Of a stretch of 50,981 bases of DNA, positions 24,545-32,921 are shown piece after piece; position 1 is the first letter of the stretch, and every line of letters starts with the position of its first letter. This DNA is from Symbioplanes lichenis (GTDB taxonomy: Bacteria > Actinomycetota > Actinomycetes > Mycobacteriales > Micromonosporaceae). The notes under the pieces were generated by a model that searched no databases, was not told where the DNA came from, and saw nothing but the letters and a program-made list of their open reading frames with translations. The translations under genes and the position numbers were made by a program. Location of the stretch: NCBI RefSeq assembly GCF_030709675.1, contig NZ_JAUZQD010000030.1, positions 1-50,981 on the forward strand, read 5' to 3'.

Positions 24545-25432
24545 ATGTCCGAGACCTCGGGAACGCAGGCGCCGCACGAGGCGCGGCTGCTGCCCGGCAA
24601 GCCCGTGGCCGACGCCGTGCTCGCCGATGTGGCGCAGCGGGTCGCCAAGCTCCGGGAGGGCGGCGTGCAGCCGTCGCTGGCCACGATTCTGGTCGGGGAC
24701 GACGACGCCAGCGCCGGTTACATCCGGATCAAGCAGCGGCAGGCCACCGAGCTCGGCTTCGTGTCGCCCCACGAGCACCTGCCCGCCGGCGCGACGCAGG
24801 ACGACCTGCACCGGGTGATCGACCGGCTCAACGCCGACCGGTCCGTGCACGCGCTGCTCATCCAGTACCCGCCGCCCGCGCACATCGACTACGACGCGGC
24901 GCTCATGACCGTCGACCCGGACAAGGACGTCGACGGCATGCACCCGCTCAACCTCGGGCGGCTGTCCGTGGGCCTGCCGGGCCCGCGCCCGTGCACCCCG
25001 GCGGGCATCGAGGCGCTGCTGGCGCACTACGAGATCCCGGTGGCCGGGCACGAGGTCGTCATCCTGGGCCGGGGCGCCACGATCGGCCGCCCCCTCGCCA
25101 TGCTCCTCGCCCAGAAGCGCCCGACCGCCAACGCCGCCGTGACCGTCGTCCACACGGGCGTCCCGGACTGGCAGCGTTACACCCGGCGGGCCGAGATCCT
25201 GATCGCCGCGGCGGGCGTTCCCGGCATCATCCAGCCCGGGCACGTACGCCCGGGCGCCACCGTGATCGGCGCGGGCGTCCGCTACGAAGGTCGCCGCCTC
25301 CTCCCCGACGTCGCCGAGGAAGTCGCCTCCGTGGCCGGCGCCCTCACCCCTCGCGTCGGCGGCGTCGGCCCCACCACCGTGGCGATGCTCTTCCGCAACG
25401 CGATCGAGGCGGCGGAGAAGGCTACCCGCTGA
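24545..25432 (+). CDS. folD: Bifunctional methylenetetrahydrofolate dehydrogenase/cyclohydrolase
   Basis: The 295-residue product interconverts 5,10-methylene-, methenyl- and 10-formyl-tetrahydrofolate in the cytoplasm. Seen are Tyr59-x3-Lys63 in GYIRIKQRQ (the catalytic pair), LLIQYPPPAHID, DKDVDGMHPLNLGRL, PCTPAGIEALL, the dinucleotide loop GRGATIGRPLAMLL and the terminal VGGVGPTTVAMLFRNAI. Length and motif order are normal for FolD. ATG 24545 follows AAGGGA; upstream in-frame sequence is not protein-like. Its last 11 bases overlap the 3' end of the convergent GH26-like gene. Confidence 0.97.
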   Translation: MSETSGTQAPHEARLLPGKPVADAVLADVAQRVAKLREGGVQPSLATILVGDDDASAGYIRIKQRQATELGFVSPHEHLPAGATQDDLHRVIDRLNADRSVHALLIQYPPPAHIDYDAALMTVDPDKDVDGMHPLNLGRLSVGLPGPRPCTPAGIEALLAHYEIPVAGHEVVILGRGATIGRPLAMLLAQKRPTANAAVTVVHTGVPDWQRYTRRAEILIAAAGVPGIIQPGHVRPGATVIGAGVRYEGRRLLPDVAEEVASVAGALTPRVGGVGPTTVAMLFRNAIEAAEKATR

Positions 25433-26462
25433 ACCGGGCGCGCTTGGCGAGCGCCACGTAAGCCGCGAGGCTGTCGGGGTTCGTGTCGATGCGCCACTTC
25501 TCGTCGTACCCGGGATGGGTGTCGGTGTCGAAGAAGACGACCGCGCCCACCGCGGGGTGTTTCTCCACCCAGTCGGCGAGGAGGGTGATCCATTCGCCCT
25601 TGGTGCTGCCGCCGCGGTCGACCGCGCCGACCTCGCAGATCATGATGGGCTTGCGGGCGCCGAACGCCTCGTAGATCGGGTCGAACAGGGTCTCGGGCTT
25701 CTCCTTGTGCAGGTTGTAGCCCGAGACGCCGACCCAGTCGACGTACTTGTCGCCCGGATAGAGCGCCTCGTACGTGTTCCACTCGCGCACGGGCACGGAG
25801 TTCCAGTTGGGGCTCCACACCCAGGAGACGTTGTCGGCGCCCTCGTCGGCGAAGATGCCGTGGATGCGCCGCCACGACTGGACGAAGCCCTTGTTGTCGT
25901 TGCCGTTGCGGTAGGCGCCCCACTTGTACCAGTCGCCGTTCATCTCCCAGGCCCAGCGCAGCAGCACCGGACGGCCCTGGGCCTTGAGGCGGCGGGCGGC
26001 CTTGGCGATCAGGTCGTCGCTCTTCCCGCTCGTGATCTCCGAGTAGGCCGTGCCCCGCCACGACACCATCGGGAACGCGTGCTCCGGCAGACCGGCGACC
26101 TGCGTCGGCAGGGTGTCGTAGAAGTCGAAGAAGACCTGCAGAATCCGCTCGTCGCGGCCCGTCTGCCGCTTGCGCAGGGCGACGGCTTGCGCCTGGGTCA
26201 GACCCGACAGATCCAGGTACGCCCCCAGCAGCGCCTTCCCGCTGCGGAACGGCACTGTCCCCCCGCTCGTCGCGACCGCCTTCGGGACGACCGACGCCGA
26301 CGCCGCCGGGGCCGCCGCCTCGGTGTGCGCCTCGGCCGGCTTCTGGTCGTCGCGGAGCCGCTGGATCCCGTACGCCCCGGCCGCCGGCACCGCCACCACG
26401 GCCGCGAGCCCGAACAAGTGGCGCCGGGTCAGCCGGCTGCGCGCCCGGTGGGCACCCTTCAC
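25422..26462 (-). CDS. Exported GH26-like beta-mannanase-type glycoside hydrolase
   Basis: The 346-residue product starts with RSRLTRRHLFGLAAVVAV, a twin-arginine signal (T-R-R-H-L-F) and hydrophobic stretch. Next is an Ala/Pro linker and a (beta/alpha)8 hydrolase domain. RWAWEMNGDWYKWG holds the expected acid/base Glu and MICEVGAVDRGG the nucleophile Glu, with WVGVSGYN between; this is the GH26 pattern. It would cut beta-1,4-mannan or a related glycan outside the cell. GTG 26462 overlaps the deacetylase stop (GTGA), coupling the two. Near a polysaccharide operon, processing or turnover of that polymer is a reasonable guess. Confidence 0.85.
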   Translation of the reverse strand: MKGAHRARSRLTRRHLFGLAAVVAVPAAGAYGIQRLRDDQKPAEAHTEAAAPAASASVVPKAVATSGGTVPFRSGKALLGAYLDLSGLTQAQAVALRKRQTGRDERILQVFFDFYDTLPTQVAGLPEHAFPMVSWRGTAYSEITSGKSDDLIAKAARRLKAQGRPVLLRWAWEMNGDWYKWGAYRNGNDNKGFVQSWRRIHGIFADEGADNVSWVWSPNWNSVPVREWNTYEALYPGDKYVDWVGVSGYNLHKEKPETLFDPIYEAFGARKPIMICEVGAVDRGGSTKGEWITLLADWVEKHPAVGAVVFFDTDTHPGYDEKWRIDTNPDSLAAYVALAKRARFSG

Positions 26463-27253
26463 GTCAGGCTCCGGCCGGTGGCGCGGGCGACGCGGCGGAC
26501 CACCCGCCAGCCGGGCTGGGCGAGCTGCTTGAGCCGCGGGGCGAGCGTCGGGCCGCCCCCGCCGACGATCGTGACGAGGTCGGCGCCGGTCATGTCCGGG
26601 GTCGGCTGGAACCGCGGGACGGCGAAGCGCCGCTCGGCCGGGGTGTGCATGCGCCGCCCGACCTCGGTGGCGTTGTCGTGGCCCGCGGCGAGCACGGCCG
26701 CGCGCACCTTGGCGCCGTTGTACCCATGGGGGTACGCGAACCCGCGCACCCGCCGCCCGAGCCGCTGCTCGAGCTCGTCCTTGCTCCGGGTGACCTCCTC
26801 GCGCAGCTGCGCGGCGGGCAGCACGTCGAGCGGGTGGTGGACGAGGCTGTGGTTGGCGATCTCGATGCCGGCGTCGGCCACCTCGGTCAGCTCGTCCCAG
26901 GTGAGCAGCTTGCCGAAGGCCGGGGCGTGCGGCCCGAGCCAGCCGGCGTGGTCGCCCAGGTGGCCCACGGAGACGTAGAGCGTCGCGCCGGCGCCGGCCG
27001 CGCTCAGCACCGGGACCGCCTGGGTCAGGAAGTCGCGATAGCCGTCGTCGAAGGTGACGGCGACGAGCTTGTCGGTGCAGCCCTGCTCGAGCAGGTCGAG
27101 CGCCTCGGTGAGCCCGGTCGGCCGGTAGCCGGCGGCGGTGAGCGCGGTGAGGTGCTCGGCGAGACGCTTCGGCGGGACGGCGAGGTCGCGGAGCGGGCCG
27201 GCGACCTCGGACACCGAGTGGTACATCAACGCCGGCAGGTGCCAGACGGTCAC
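26459..27253 (-). CDS. Polysaccharide deacetylase (NodB/CE4 fold)
   Basis: The 264-residue product contains LMYHSVSE, VTFDDGYRDF (metal Asp and catalytic base), IEIANHSLVHHPLD (the H-x3-H metal site) and RVRGFAYPHGYNGAKVR, the ordered CE4 motifs. These zinc enzymes remove N- or O-acetyl groups from chitin-like, peptidoglycan or exopolysaccharide chains. No signal peptide is obvious, which is odd for this family; other secretion or a cytoplasmic substrate is possible. GTG 27253 follows GGGGGAG. It leads the two-gene unit with the GH26-like hydrolase. Confidence 0.88.
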   Translation of the reverse strand: MTVWHLPALMYHSVSEVAGPLRDLAVPPKRLAEHLTALTAAGYRPTGLTEALDLLEQGCTDKLVAVTFDDGYRDFLTQAVPVLSAAGAGATLYVSVGHLGDHAGWLGPHAPAFGKLLTWDELTEVADAGIEIANHSLVHHPLDVLPAAQLREEVTRSKDELEQRLGRRVRGFAYPHGYNGAKVRAAVLAAGHDNATEVGRRMHTPAERRFAVPRFQPTPDMTGADLVTIVGGGGPTLAPRLKQLAQPGWRVVRRVARATGRSLT

Positions 27254-27578
27254 CGCGCTCCCCCTCCACGCTCGGCGGCATGACCATTTTCGGTCACGTC
27301 CCGGCGATCGGCGCCGTGGTCCGGGTTCCGCTCGGCGGCACGTTTGCGCCGCTCAGTCCACGTTACGGCGCGTTTTTCGGCGTGTCCACCATCCGCTTCC
27401 GAGGCATCGGCGGCGGTCACTGGCCCGGCACCCGCCCGGCGCCCGCCCGCCGCCCGGGCCCGGCCGCACCCCGGACGCCGGCGGTGCGGCCCCGGCCCGG
27501 CCTCCACCGAAAGGCATAGGCCGGATTCCGGCTCGGGAGGGAGGTGCGGCGGACGCCCCGGTCGGCAGAGTGACCGCC
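27254..27578. other. Divergent spacer with a short inverted repeat
   Basis: The 325-base gap between the deacetylase and a small membrane protein gene is GC-rich and non-coding as far as I can see. TGACC-N6-GGTCA at 27281-27296, just upstream of the deacetylase start, could be an operator. This is weak evidence. Confidence 0.4.
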
Positions 27579-27839
27579 ATGACCGTGATGACCGCGCCCA
27601 GTGGTGGAACCGCCCGTCGTCTGGTGGAGTCCGGCACCGAGGCCACCGCCGTCCTCGGTGCCACGGCCCTGCCCGCCGCCTGGCCCGCGCTCGACGGCGG
27701 GCTCGTGGCCGTGCTCGCCGGGATGCTCGTCGTGATCACCGGCGCCATCTACGCACTACACACAGTCACTTTTGATCTGCTGCGGCTCGTTCCCGACCGG
27801 GCGCGCGGAAAAATTTCCTTCACTCACGGTGAGGAGTGA
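27579..27839 (+). CDS. Small single-span membrane protein of unknown function
   Basis: The 86-residue product begins MTVMTAPSGGTARRLVE and has a hydrophobic region, roughly residues 25-63 (ALDGGLVAVLAGMLVVITG within it), and a charged end DRARGKISFTHGEE. I do not recognise a family. A GTG nine bases earlier is an alternative start. It is followed after 65 bases by an unrelated cytoplasmic unknown and may share its transcript. Confidence 0.5.
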   Translation: MTVMTAPSGGTARRLVESGTEATAVLGATALPAAWPALDGGLVAVLAGMLVVITGAIYALHTVTFDLLRLVPDRARGKISFTHGEE

Positions 27840-27904
27840 ACCTTGGAGGGCCCGCCGCCCGTATCCCGGGGCGCAGCGTTCCCTCACCCCCGGGAGTGAC
27901 CAGG

Positions 27905-28561
27905 ATGTTTCGTCTCATCCACCTCCACGCGCAGCACGGCGTCCCGCGGATCGGCGTGGACCCCGACGGCTACGGCAGCGAGCGGGCGGCCCTGGCCCGC
28001 TATCGCGAGACCCCTGACCCCTTCTTCGGCATCGGCCGCTTCGACGAGTCCGGGCGGCTCGCCGAGATCGTCATGGACACCGACTGCCGCTCCGGCGAAG
28101 GCTGTCCGAGCGAGGCCGTCAACGTGCACGCCGACACGTACCAGCGGATGTGCGACACCTGCGCCTTCGGCCTGGAGACGCTGACGCTGCCCGAGCTGTC
28201 GCTGCGGCTGGGCGTCGCCGTCCGGCCCGTGCCCGCCTTCGCCGCCTCCTCCGCGGGCCGCCACGCCGCGCCCGAGGAGAGCTGCGCCGCCACCAACCGC
28301 ATCGCCCGCGAGCTGGCCGCCAACGTCGAGGACCCGGTGTGGCGCATGGAGCTGTGCGCGGAGCTGGCCCGGACGCCGTCGGCGGTCAACGGGCTGATGA
28401 TCGGCGTCGGCGCGCTGAGCCACCGCGACGTGCTCGACCTGTGGCCGGCCCTGTGCGCGCTCGGCACCCAGCTGCCCGGCTCGGTGCACTCGGACCTGAT
28501 CCGGGGCATCGCCCGGCCGCACTCGCCGGCCGGCGTCACCGCCCTGCGGCTGGGGATGTGA
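27905..28561 (+). CDS. Unknown protein with Cys-rich middle
   Basis: The 218-residue product begins MFRLIHLHAQHGVPRIGVDPDGY and has an N-terminal half with clustered cysteines (CRSGEGC...MCDTCAFG). The helical second half contains CAATNRIARELAANVEDPVWRMELCAEL. The C-x5-C...C-x2-C layout could hold a metal or iron-sulfur cluster. ATG 27905 has GGGAG about eight bases upstream; an earlier GTG at 27836 overlapping the previous stop is possible, but its extra residues look non-native. No family is recognised. Confidence 0.65.
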   Translation: MFRLIHLHAQHGVPRIGVDPDGYGSERAALARYRETPDPFFGIGRFDESGRLAEIVMDTDCRSGEGCPSEAVNVHADTYQRMCDTCAFGLETLTLPELSLRLGVAVRPVPAFAASSAGRHAAPEESCAATNRIARELAANVEDPVWRMELCAELARTPSAVNGLMIGVGALSHRDVLDLWPALCALGTQLPGSVHSDLIRGIARPHSPAGVTALRLGM

Positions 28562-28704
28562 GCAACGCCGCGGGTGACCGCGGCTCGGCGTGCGAGCCGG
28601 GCCGCGGGTGGCCGCGGCTGACGAGAAACTCGCGTCCCGCTGCCCGGTGCCCGGACCGGGAGGTGCGGGACGGGCCGGTCGTGCGCGGCAACGCCGATCG
28701 GCCG

Positions 28705-28733
28705 GGGCGCGTCACCGCCGCGGTGACGCGCCC
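28705..28733. terminator. Bidirectional hairpin between convergent genes
   Basis: A perfect 13-bp stem (GGGCGCGTCACCG / CGGTGACGCGCCC) with a nominal 3-base loop lies in the 246-base gap between the Cys-rich unknown and the ScyD/ScyE-like gene. It could end transcripts from both sides. The gap also has two GCCGCGG-rich imperfect repeats. Confidence 0.7.
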
Positions 28734-28807
28734 TTCGTGCCCGCCGACCACCCTCCACGCCGGCCTGGCCGTCCCTCGTGCCCGCCCGGCGGCCCGGAAG
28801 ACAGCCG

Positions 28808-29944
28808 TCAGAGACGGATCTTGACGACCGTGCCGGTGCGCGGGGACGTGCCGTGGTTGGTCACGTACGCGTCGCGGCCGCGGATGGCGACGCCGCCCGG
28901 GGCGTGCAGCCCCTCCGACGCGACGACCGTGGTGCCGTGCCGGTTCACGCGGACCAGGGCGCCCGTGTCGTCACCGGACAGCAGGCCCTTGTGCGAGATC
29001 TCCAGGGCGTAGAGGCCGCCCGGGCCCCAGGCCAGGTCGATCACGTTGGTCAGCCCGGTGGCGTACACCCGGGGCTTCTGGCCGGGCTCGACGCGGTAGA
29101 CGCGCGCCTGACCGGCCGGGAACGGGAAGCCGGTGAGCTCGGACACGTACCAGGCGCCGTCCGGGCCCCGCACCGCCGCCGTCGGCACCGACTGCATCGG
29201 AACGATCTTGCCCGCCGGCACGCCCGGGACACCCGCCGGCGCCTTGACGAAACGCTGCGGGAAGACCGCGACGGTACGGATCTTGCCGCGCTGGTCGACG
29301 CGCAGCAGGCTGTTGCCCCCGGCGTCGACGACGTAGCGGCCGTCGCGGGCCACGGCGAGCCCGTTCGGGTTGGTGTCCGCGGGCTTGACGCCGTCCGGGT
29401 TGACCCTCCGCTCGTACGCGCCGAGGTCGGCGACCGCCTGCGGGCCCCGGCGGCCGCGCTCGTAGAGCTGGGCCATGCCGCGCAGGGCGGGTTGCTTGTC
29501 GCGCAGGGCCGGGTCGCCGCCGAGCCCGACGACCCAGGACAGCGTGCCGCGGCGGTCGGTGCCCACGTCGGCCGGTCCGCCCGCCTGGCTGCCGTCGGGG
29601 GCGGCGAGCGACGGGAGGTTGCTGATCACGCGCGTGCTCCGGCCGTACCGGATCTTGGTGATCGCGCCGGACCGGCCGAAGCAGACCTTGTCCCCCTCCG
29701 GGCCGGTCTGGCACGGGCCCCGCCCGCCCCGGCCGGCCTCCGCGACGTAGAGGCTGCCGTCCGGCGCGAACGCCAGCCCACGCGGGTTGTCCAGACCCTC
29801 GGCCACGGTGAGCAGCGGTGGCCGGGGCTTGCGGGCGTCGGGCTTCGCCGTCGTGTCCGCCGACGCGGTGAGCGCCGGGACGAGTGAGACGGTGAGCGCG
29901 CCGGCCGCGGCAACGGCGGCGAGGACGGAACGCTTGACGTGCAT
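28808..29944 (-). CDS. Secreted ScyD/ScyE-family beta-propeller protein
   Basis: The 378-residue product starts MHVKRSVLAAVAAAGALTV and has a Sec signal peptide ending near ALTASADTT. A propeller follows, with GLDNPRGLAFAPDGSLYVAE, NPNGLAVARDGRYVVDAGGN, TAAVRGPDGAWYVSELTGFPF and LHAPGGVAIRGRDAYVTNHG. This is the SMP-30/NHL-like pattern annotated as ScyD/ScyE family in actinomycetes. Activity outside cyanobacterial scytonemin loci is unknown. ATG 29944 is preceded by GGGGGGAAG. It is divergent from the P-loop kinase gene. Confidence 0.88.
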   Translation of the reverse strand: MHVKRSVLAAVAAAGALTVSLVPALTASADTTAKPDARKPRPPLLTVAEGLDNPRGLAFAPDGSLYVAEAGRGGRGPCQTGPEGDKVCFGRSGAITKIRYGRSTRVISNLPSLAAPDGSQAGGPADVGTDRRGTLSWVVGLGGDPALRDKQPALRGMAQLYERGRRGPQAVADLGAYERRVNPDGVKPADTNPNGLAVARDGRYVVDAGGNSLLRVDQRGKIRTVAVFPQRFVKAPAGVPGVPAGKIVPMQSVPTAAVRGPDGAWYVSELTGFPFPAGQARVYRVEPGQKPRVYATGLTNVIDLAWGPGGLYALEISHKGLLSGDDTGALVRVNRHGTTVVASEGLHAPGGVAIRGRDAYVTNHGTSPRTGTVVKIRL

Positions 29945-30131
29945 GTCTTCCCCCCAGAATGAGTCGGTCCTGACCTGGACCTTCCGGGAAGTCGCGGGGT
30001 GGGGCACATGGCCCGAACGGCCGTACCACCCCGGACGTCGCGTTTCCGACCCGATGGGGTGGATCGGACCACCCGGGCGGGGTCGGACGATCGCCTCGGT
30101 GGTCCGTCCGATCGGCGGGCAGGATGGGCGG

Positions 30132-30791
30132 ATGACGTTCGATGATCTCGTCCGGCGGGCCCGGGCGCTGGTGGTTGACGGGCAGCGGGCGGTCCTGGGC
30201 ATCGCCGGACCGCCGGCCGCGGGCAAGACCACGCTGGCCGGGGAGCTGGTCACGGCGATCGCCCGGGAGCGCCCGGGCTGGGTGGCCCACGTGCCGATGG
30301 ACGGCTTCCACCTGGCCGACGTGGAGCTCTCGCGGCTCGGCCGGCGCGACCGCAAGGGCGCCCCGGACACCTTCGACCCCTGGGGGTACGCGAACCTGCT
30401 GCGCCGCCTCCGCGAGGACGCCGACGACATGATCTACGCGCCGGGCTTCGAGCGCGTCCTGGAGCAGCCCATCGCCGGGGCGATCCCGGTGCCCCGGGAG
30501 GCGCGCCTGATCGTCTCGGAGGGCAACTACCTGCTGCTCGACGATCCGCGCTGGGCCGGCGTCCGGCCCCTGGTGGCCGAGGTCTGGTACGCCGGGCTCG
30601 ACCGGGAGACCCGCCTCGAGCGGCTGATCGCCCGGCACGTCCGCTTCGGCAAGGAGCCCGGCGCCGCCCGCGCGTGGGCCCTGGGCACCGACGAGCGCAA
30701 CGCGGCGCTGATCGAGGCCACCCGCGACCGCGCCGATCTGGTCATCCCGGCGTCACTCATCCGCACGCTCGGTGAGGCGCCGCCGACCTGA
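30132..30791 (+). CDS. P-loop nucleoside/pantothenate-kinase-like protein
   Basis: The 219-residue product has Walker A GIAGPPAAGKTTLA at about residues 23-36, HVPMDGFHLAD with a probable catalytic Asp, KGAPDTFDPWGYANLLRRL, VSEGNYLLLD and a lid-like RHVRFGKEP. This order is typical of the uridine-kinase/PRK/CoaA-like family annotated as nucleoside/nucleotide kinase. A small-molecule substrate is expected but unspecified. ATG 30132 is the only good start. The stop lies 23 bases from that of a convergent lipoprotein gene, with a small hairpin between. Confidence 0.88.
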   Translation: MTFDDLVRRARALVVDGQRAVLGIAGPPAAGKTTLAGELVTAIARERPGWVAHVPMDGFHLADVELSRLGRRDRKGAPDTFDPWGYANLLRRLREDADDMIYAPGFERVLEQPIAGAIPVPREARLIVSEGNYLLLDDPRWAGVRPLVAEVWYAGLDRETRLERLIARHVRFGKEPGAARAWALGTDERNAALIEATRDRADLVIPASLIRTLGEAPPT

Positions 30792-30808
30792 AGCGGCCTT
30801 GTGCCGCT
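30792..30808. terminator. Small hairpin between convergent stops
   Basis: AGCGGC-CTTGT-GCCGCT forms a 6-bp stem directly after the kinase stop, within the 23-base gap to the lipoprotein stop. It is short, so it is only a possible terminator. Confidence 0.4.
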
Positions 30809-30814
30809 GCCGAG

Positions 30815-31435
30815 TCAGAGCGGCTTCTTGCTGCTGCCGGTCTTGGTGTAGGCGGAGCCGTCCCACTCGTACGTCTCCGACACGCGCAGGTCGGCGCAGC
30901 AAAGCGGGGCCTCGTCGCTCAGGGCCGTGGCGTTGACGGTCAGCGTGCTGCCCTTGACGGCCACCGACACCTCGCGCAGGGAGAGGCCCTTGCCCGTGTT
31001 GAGCAGCAGCTCGGACTCCGGGCCGCCGGCGTGGACGCGGACGAACACCGGGTTGGTGGAGGTCGTCGTCGGACAGCTCGACGCGGTGACCACCTGGCTC
31101 TCGCCGCCGACGGTGATCGCCTTGAGCAGCTGGATCTCCGCGAAGCTGGGGACGTCGTCGTTCTTCTTGCAGCCGAGGGCCTCGAAGAGCGGCTTCGCCC
31201 AGTCCGCCTTCTTGACCGACGGCGCCTCCGCGGCCGGCTCGGTCGTGGTGTCCCCCGCGGACTCCGCGGTGGCGCCGGATGTCGGCGTGGCGTCGTCCGC
31301 CGGCGCGGTGGTGGCGGCCGAGGCTACCGGGGCGGAGGGCGCGGGCGGCGCCGTGACGGGGGTGGCGGCCGAGTCCGTGCAGGCGGCGAGCGCGACCGCG
31401 GCGAGGGCGGCGACGGGCAGGGCGGCGAGCTTCAT
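30815..31435 (-). CDS. Lipoprotein of unknown function
   Basis: The 206-residue product has a lipobox LAAC with Cys19 (MKLAALPVAALAAVALAAC). A Thr/Ala/Pro-rich stalk of about 60 residues follows, then a beta-like domain with Cys in LGCKKND, ASSCPTTT and PLCCADL. It should be lipid-anchored on the outer face of the membrane. The Cys pattern suggests disulfides. ATG 31435 follows GGGAAGGACC. I do not recognise the domain. Confidence 0.75.
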   Translation of the reverse strand: MKLAALPVAALAAVALAACTDSAATPVTAPPAPSAPVASAATTAPADDATPTSGATAESAGDTTTEPAAEAPSVKKADWAKPLFEALGCKKNDDVPSFAEIQLLKAITVGGESQVVTASSCPTTTSTNPVFVRVHAGGPESELLLNTGKGLSLREVSVAVKGSTLTVNATALSDEAPLCCADLRVSETYEWDGSAYTKTGSSKKPL

Positions 31436-31529
31436 GGTGGGTCCTTCCCCGGTTGGTGTGACCTCCACGCTAGAAAAGGTCAGACGTCGGGAAATCACGG
31501 TTTCGTGCCAGGCGTGACAGACTGGCGTC

Positions 31530-32717
31530 GTGTCCGTAGGGGAAACCGTGGAGGCCGAGCCCCGGCGCCGGCCCGGGCGAGCGGCGCGCTTCGCCCTCGT
31601 CGTCGCCACCGTGCTGCTCCTGTTGTTCGGCGTGCCGTGGTGGACCCTCATCTGGTCCGGCAACGACTGGCCCACCGGGGTCTTCGTGACCGGCACCGTG
31701 CTCTTCGCCGGGGTGGCCCTGGCGTTCCCGCTGCTGATGTTCTCGGGCCACGGCGCCCGCCACCACGACGGCGCCGCGCGGATCGCCGACACGCTGCTGG
31801 GCGTGGTCTGGGTGCTCTTCGTGTGGTCGATCCTCGGCAACGTGCTGTCCCTGGTGCTCCGCGTCGCCGGGGTCGATGACCCGGCCCGCTCCCGGATCGT
31901 GACGGCGGCGGTCGCGGGGATCTCCCTGGTCCTGCTCCTGTGGGGACACTACGAGGCGATGCGCGTCTCCCGGGTGCGGCGCGTCGACGTGACGATCCCC
32001 CGGCTGGGCGCGGGGCTCGACGGCCTGCGGGTGGTGCTGCTGACCGACACGCACTACGGGCCGATCGACCGCGAGCGCTGGTCGCGAGGCGTGACCGCGG
32101 TGGTCAACCGCCTCGAGCCGGACATCGTGGCGCACACCGGCGACATCGCGGACGGCGAGGTGGCCGAGCGCCGGGCGATGGCGGCGCCGCTGGGGGACGT
32201 ACGCGCCGCTCTGGCCCGGGTCTATGTCACCGGCAACCACGAGTACTTCTCCGGGGCGCAGCGCTGGGTCGAGCACATGGCCTCGCTCGGCTGGGAGGCC
32301 CTGCACAACCGGCACGTGATCGTCACCCGGGGCGGCGACAGCCTCGTCGTGGCCGGCGTCGACGACCGGACGGCCGCCGGCTCGGGCGTCCCGGGCCACC
32401 ACATGGATCACGAGGCGGCCCTCGGCGGCGCCGACCCGGCCCTGCCCATCCTCCTCCTGGCCCACCAGCCCCAGCAGATCACGGGCGCCGTCGCCCACGG
32501 CGTCGACCTGCAGCTCTCCGGCCACACCCACGGCGGCCAGATGTGGCCCTTCCACTACCTCGTCCGCCTCGACCAGCCCGTCCTGCAGGGCCTGAGCCGC
32601 CACGGCGAGCGCACCCAGCTCTACACCTCCCGCGGCACCGGCTTCTGGGGACCGCCGTTCCGCGTCTTCGCCCCGAGCGAAATCACGCTGCTCACCCTCC
32701 ACGCCTCCCGCCCCTGA
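31530..32717 (+). CDS. Membrane-anchored metallophosphoesterase (YaeI-like)
   Basis: The 395-residue product has about four N-terminal membrane helices (to residue ~140). A calcineurin-type phosphoesterase domain follows: LLTDTHYG (D-x-H), VAHTGDIADGE, VYVTGNHEY, LLAHQP and SGHTHGGQMWP, the complete set of metal ligands. YaeI-type relatives act on lipid phosphates such as UDP-diacylglucosamine or other membrane phosphoesters; the substrate here is open. GTG 31530 is the first credible start. It is divergent from the lipoprotein gene across 94 bases. Confidence 0.9.
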   Translation: MSVGETVEAEPRRRPGRAARFALVVATVLLLLFGVPWWTLIWSGNDWPTGVFVTGTVLFAGVALAFPLLMFSGHGARHHDGAARIADTLLGVVWVLFVWSILGNVLSLVLRVAGVDDPARSRIVTAAVAGISLVLLLWGHYEAMRVSRVRRVDVTIPRLGAGLDGLRVVLLTDTHYGPIDRERWSRGVTAVVNRLEPDIVAHTGDIADGEVAERRAMAAPLGDVRAALARVYVTGNHEYFSGAQRWVEHMASLGWEALHNRHVIVTRGGDSLVVAGVDDRTAAGSGVPGHHMDHEAALGGADPALPILLLAHQPQQITGAVAHGVDLQLSGHTHGGQMWPFHYLVRLDQPVLQGLSRHGERTQLYTSRGTGFWGPPFRVFAPSEITLLTLHASRP

Positions 32718-32754
32718 GCCCGCCCGCCGCGGGTGCGGCTCTGCTTCTCCACCG

Positions 32755-32895
32755 CCCGCCGCACGCACGCCCGCCTCTCCACCCGCCCCCGCGCGCACGC
32801 CCCCGCCTCTCCACCCGCCCGCCGAACGCACGCCCCCGCCTCTCCACCGCCCGCGCACGCACGCCTCTCTTCCCGCCCGCCGCGCGCACGCCCCG
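32755..32895. repeat. Imperfect tandem repeat, about four copies
   Basis: Copies of a roughly 30-base element, core GCACGCCC.CGCCTCTCCACC followed by CGCCCGC, fill most of the gap between the phosphoesterase and methyltransferase genes. They contain no convincing ORF; they are probably slippage-prone spacer DNA. Confidence 0.6.
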
Positions 32896-32921
32896 CGGTC
32901 GCGGCCCGGCACAATGCGCGG

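Noticed and set aside
28562..28704. GCCGCGG-rich repeats as a small RNA gene
   Set aside because: They are short imperfect repeats near a terminator between convergent genes, with no promoter visible.
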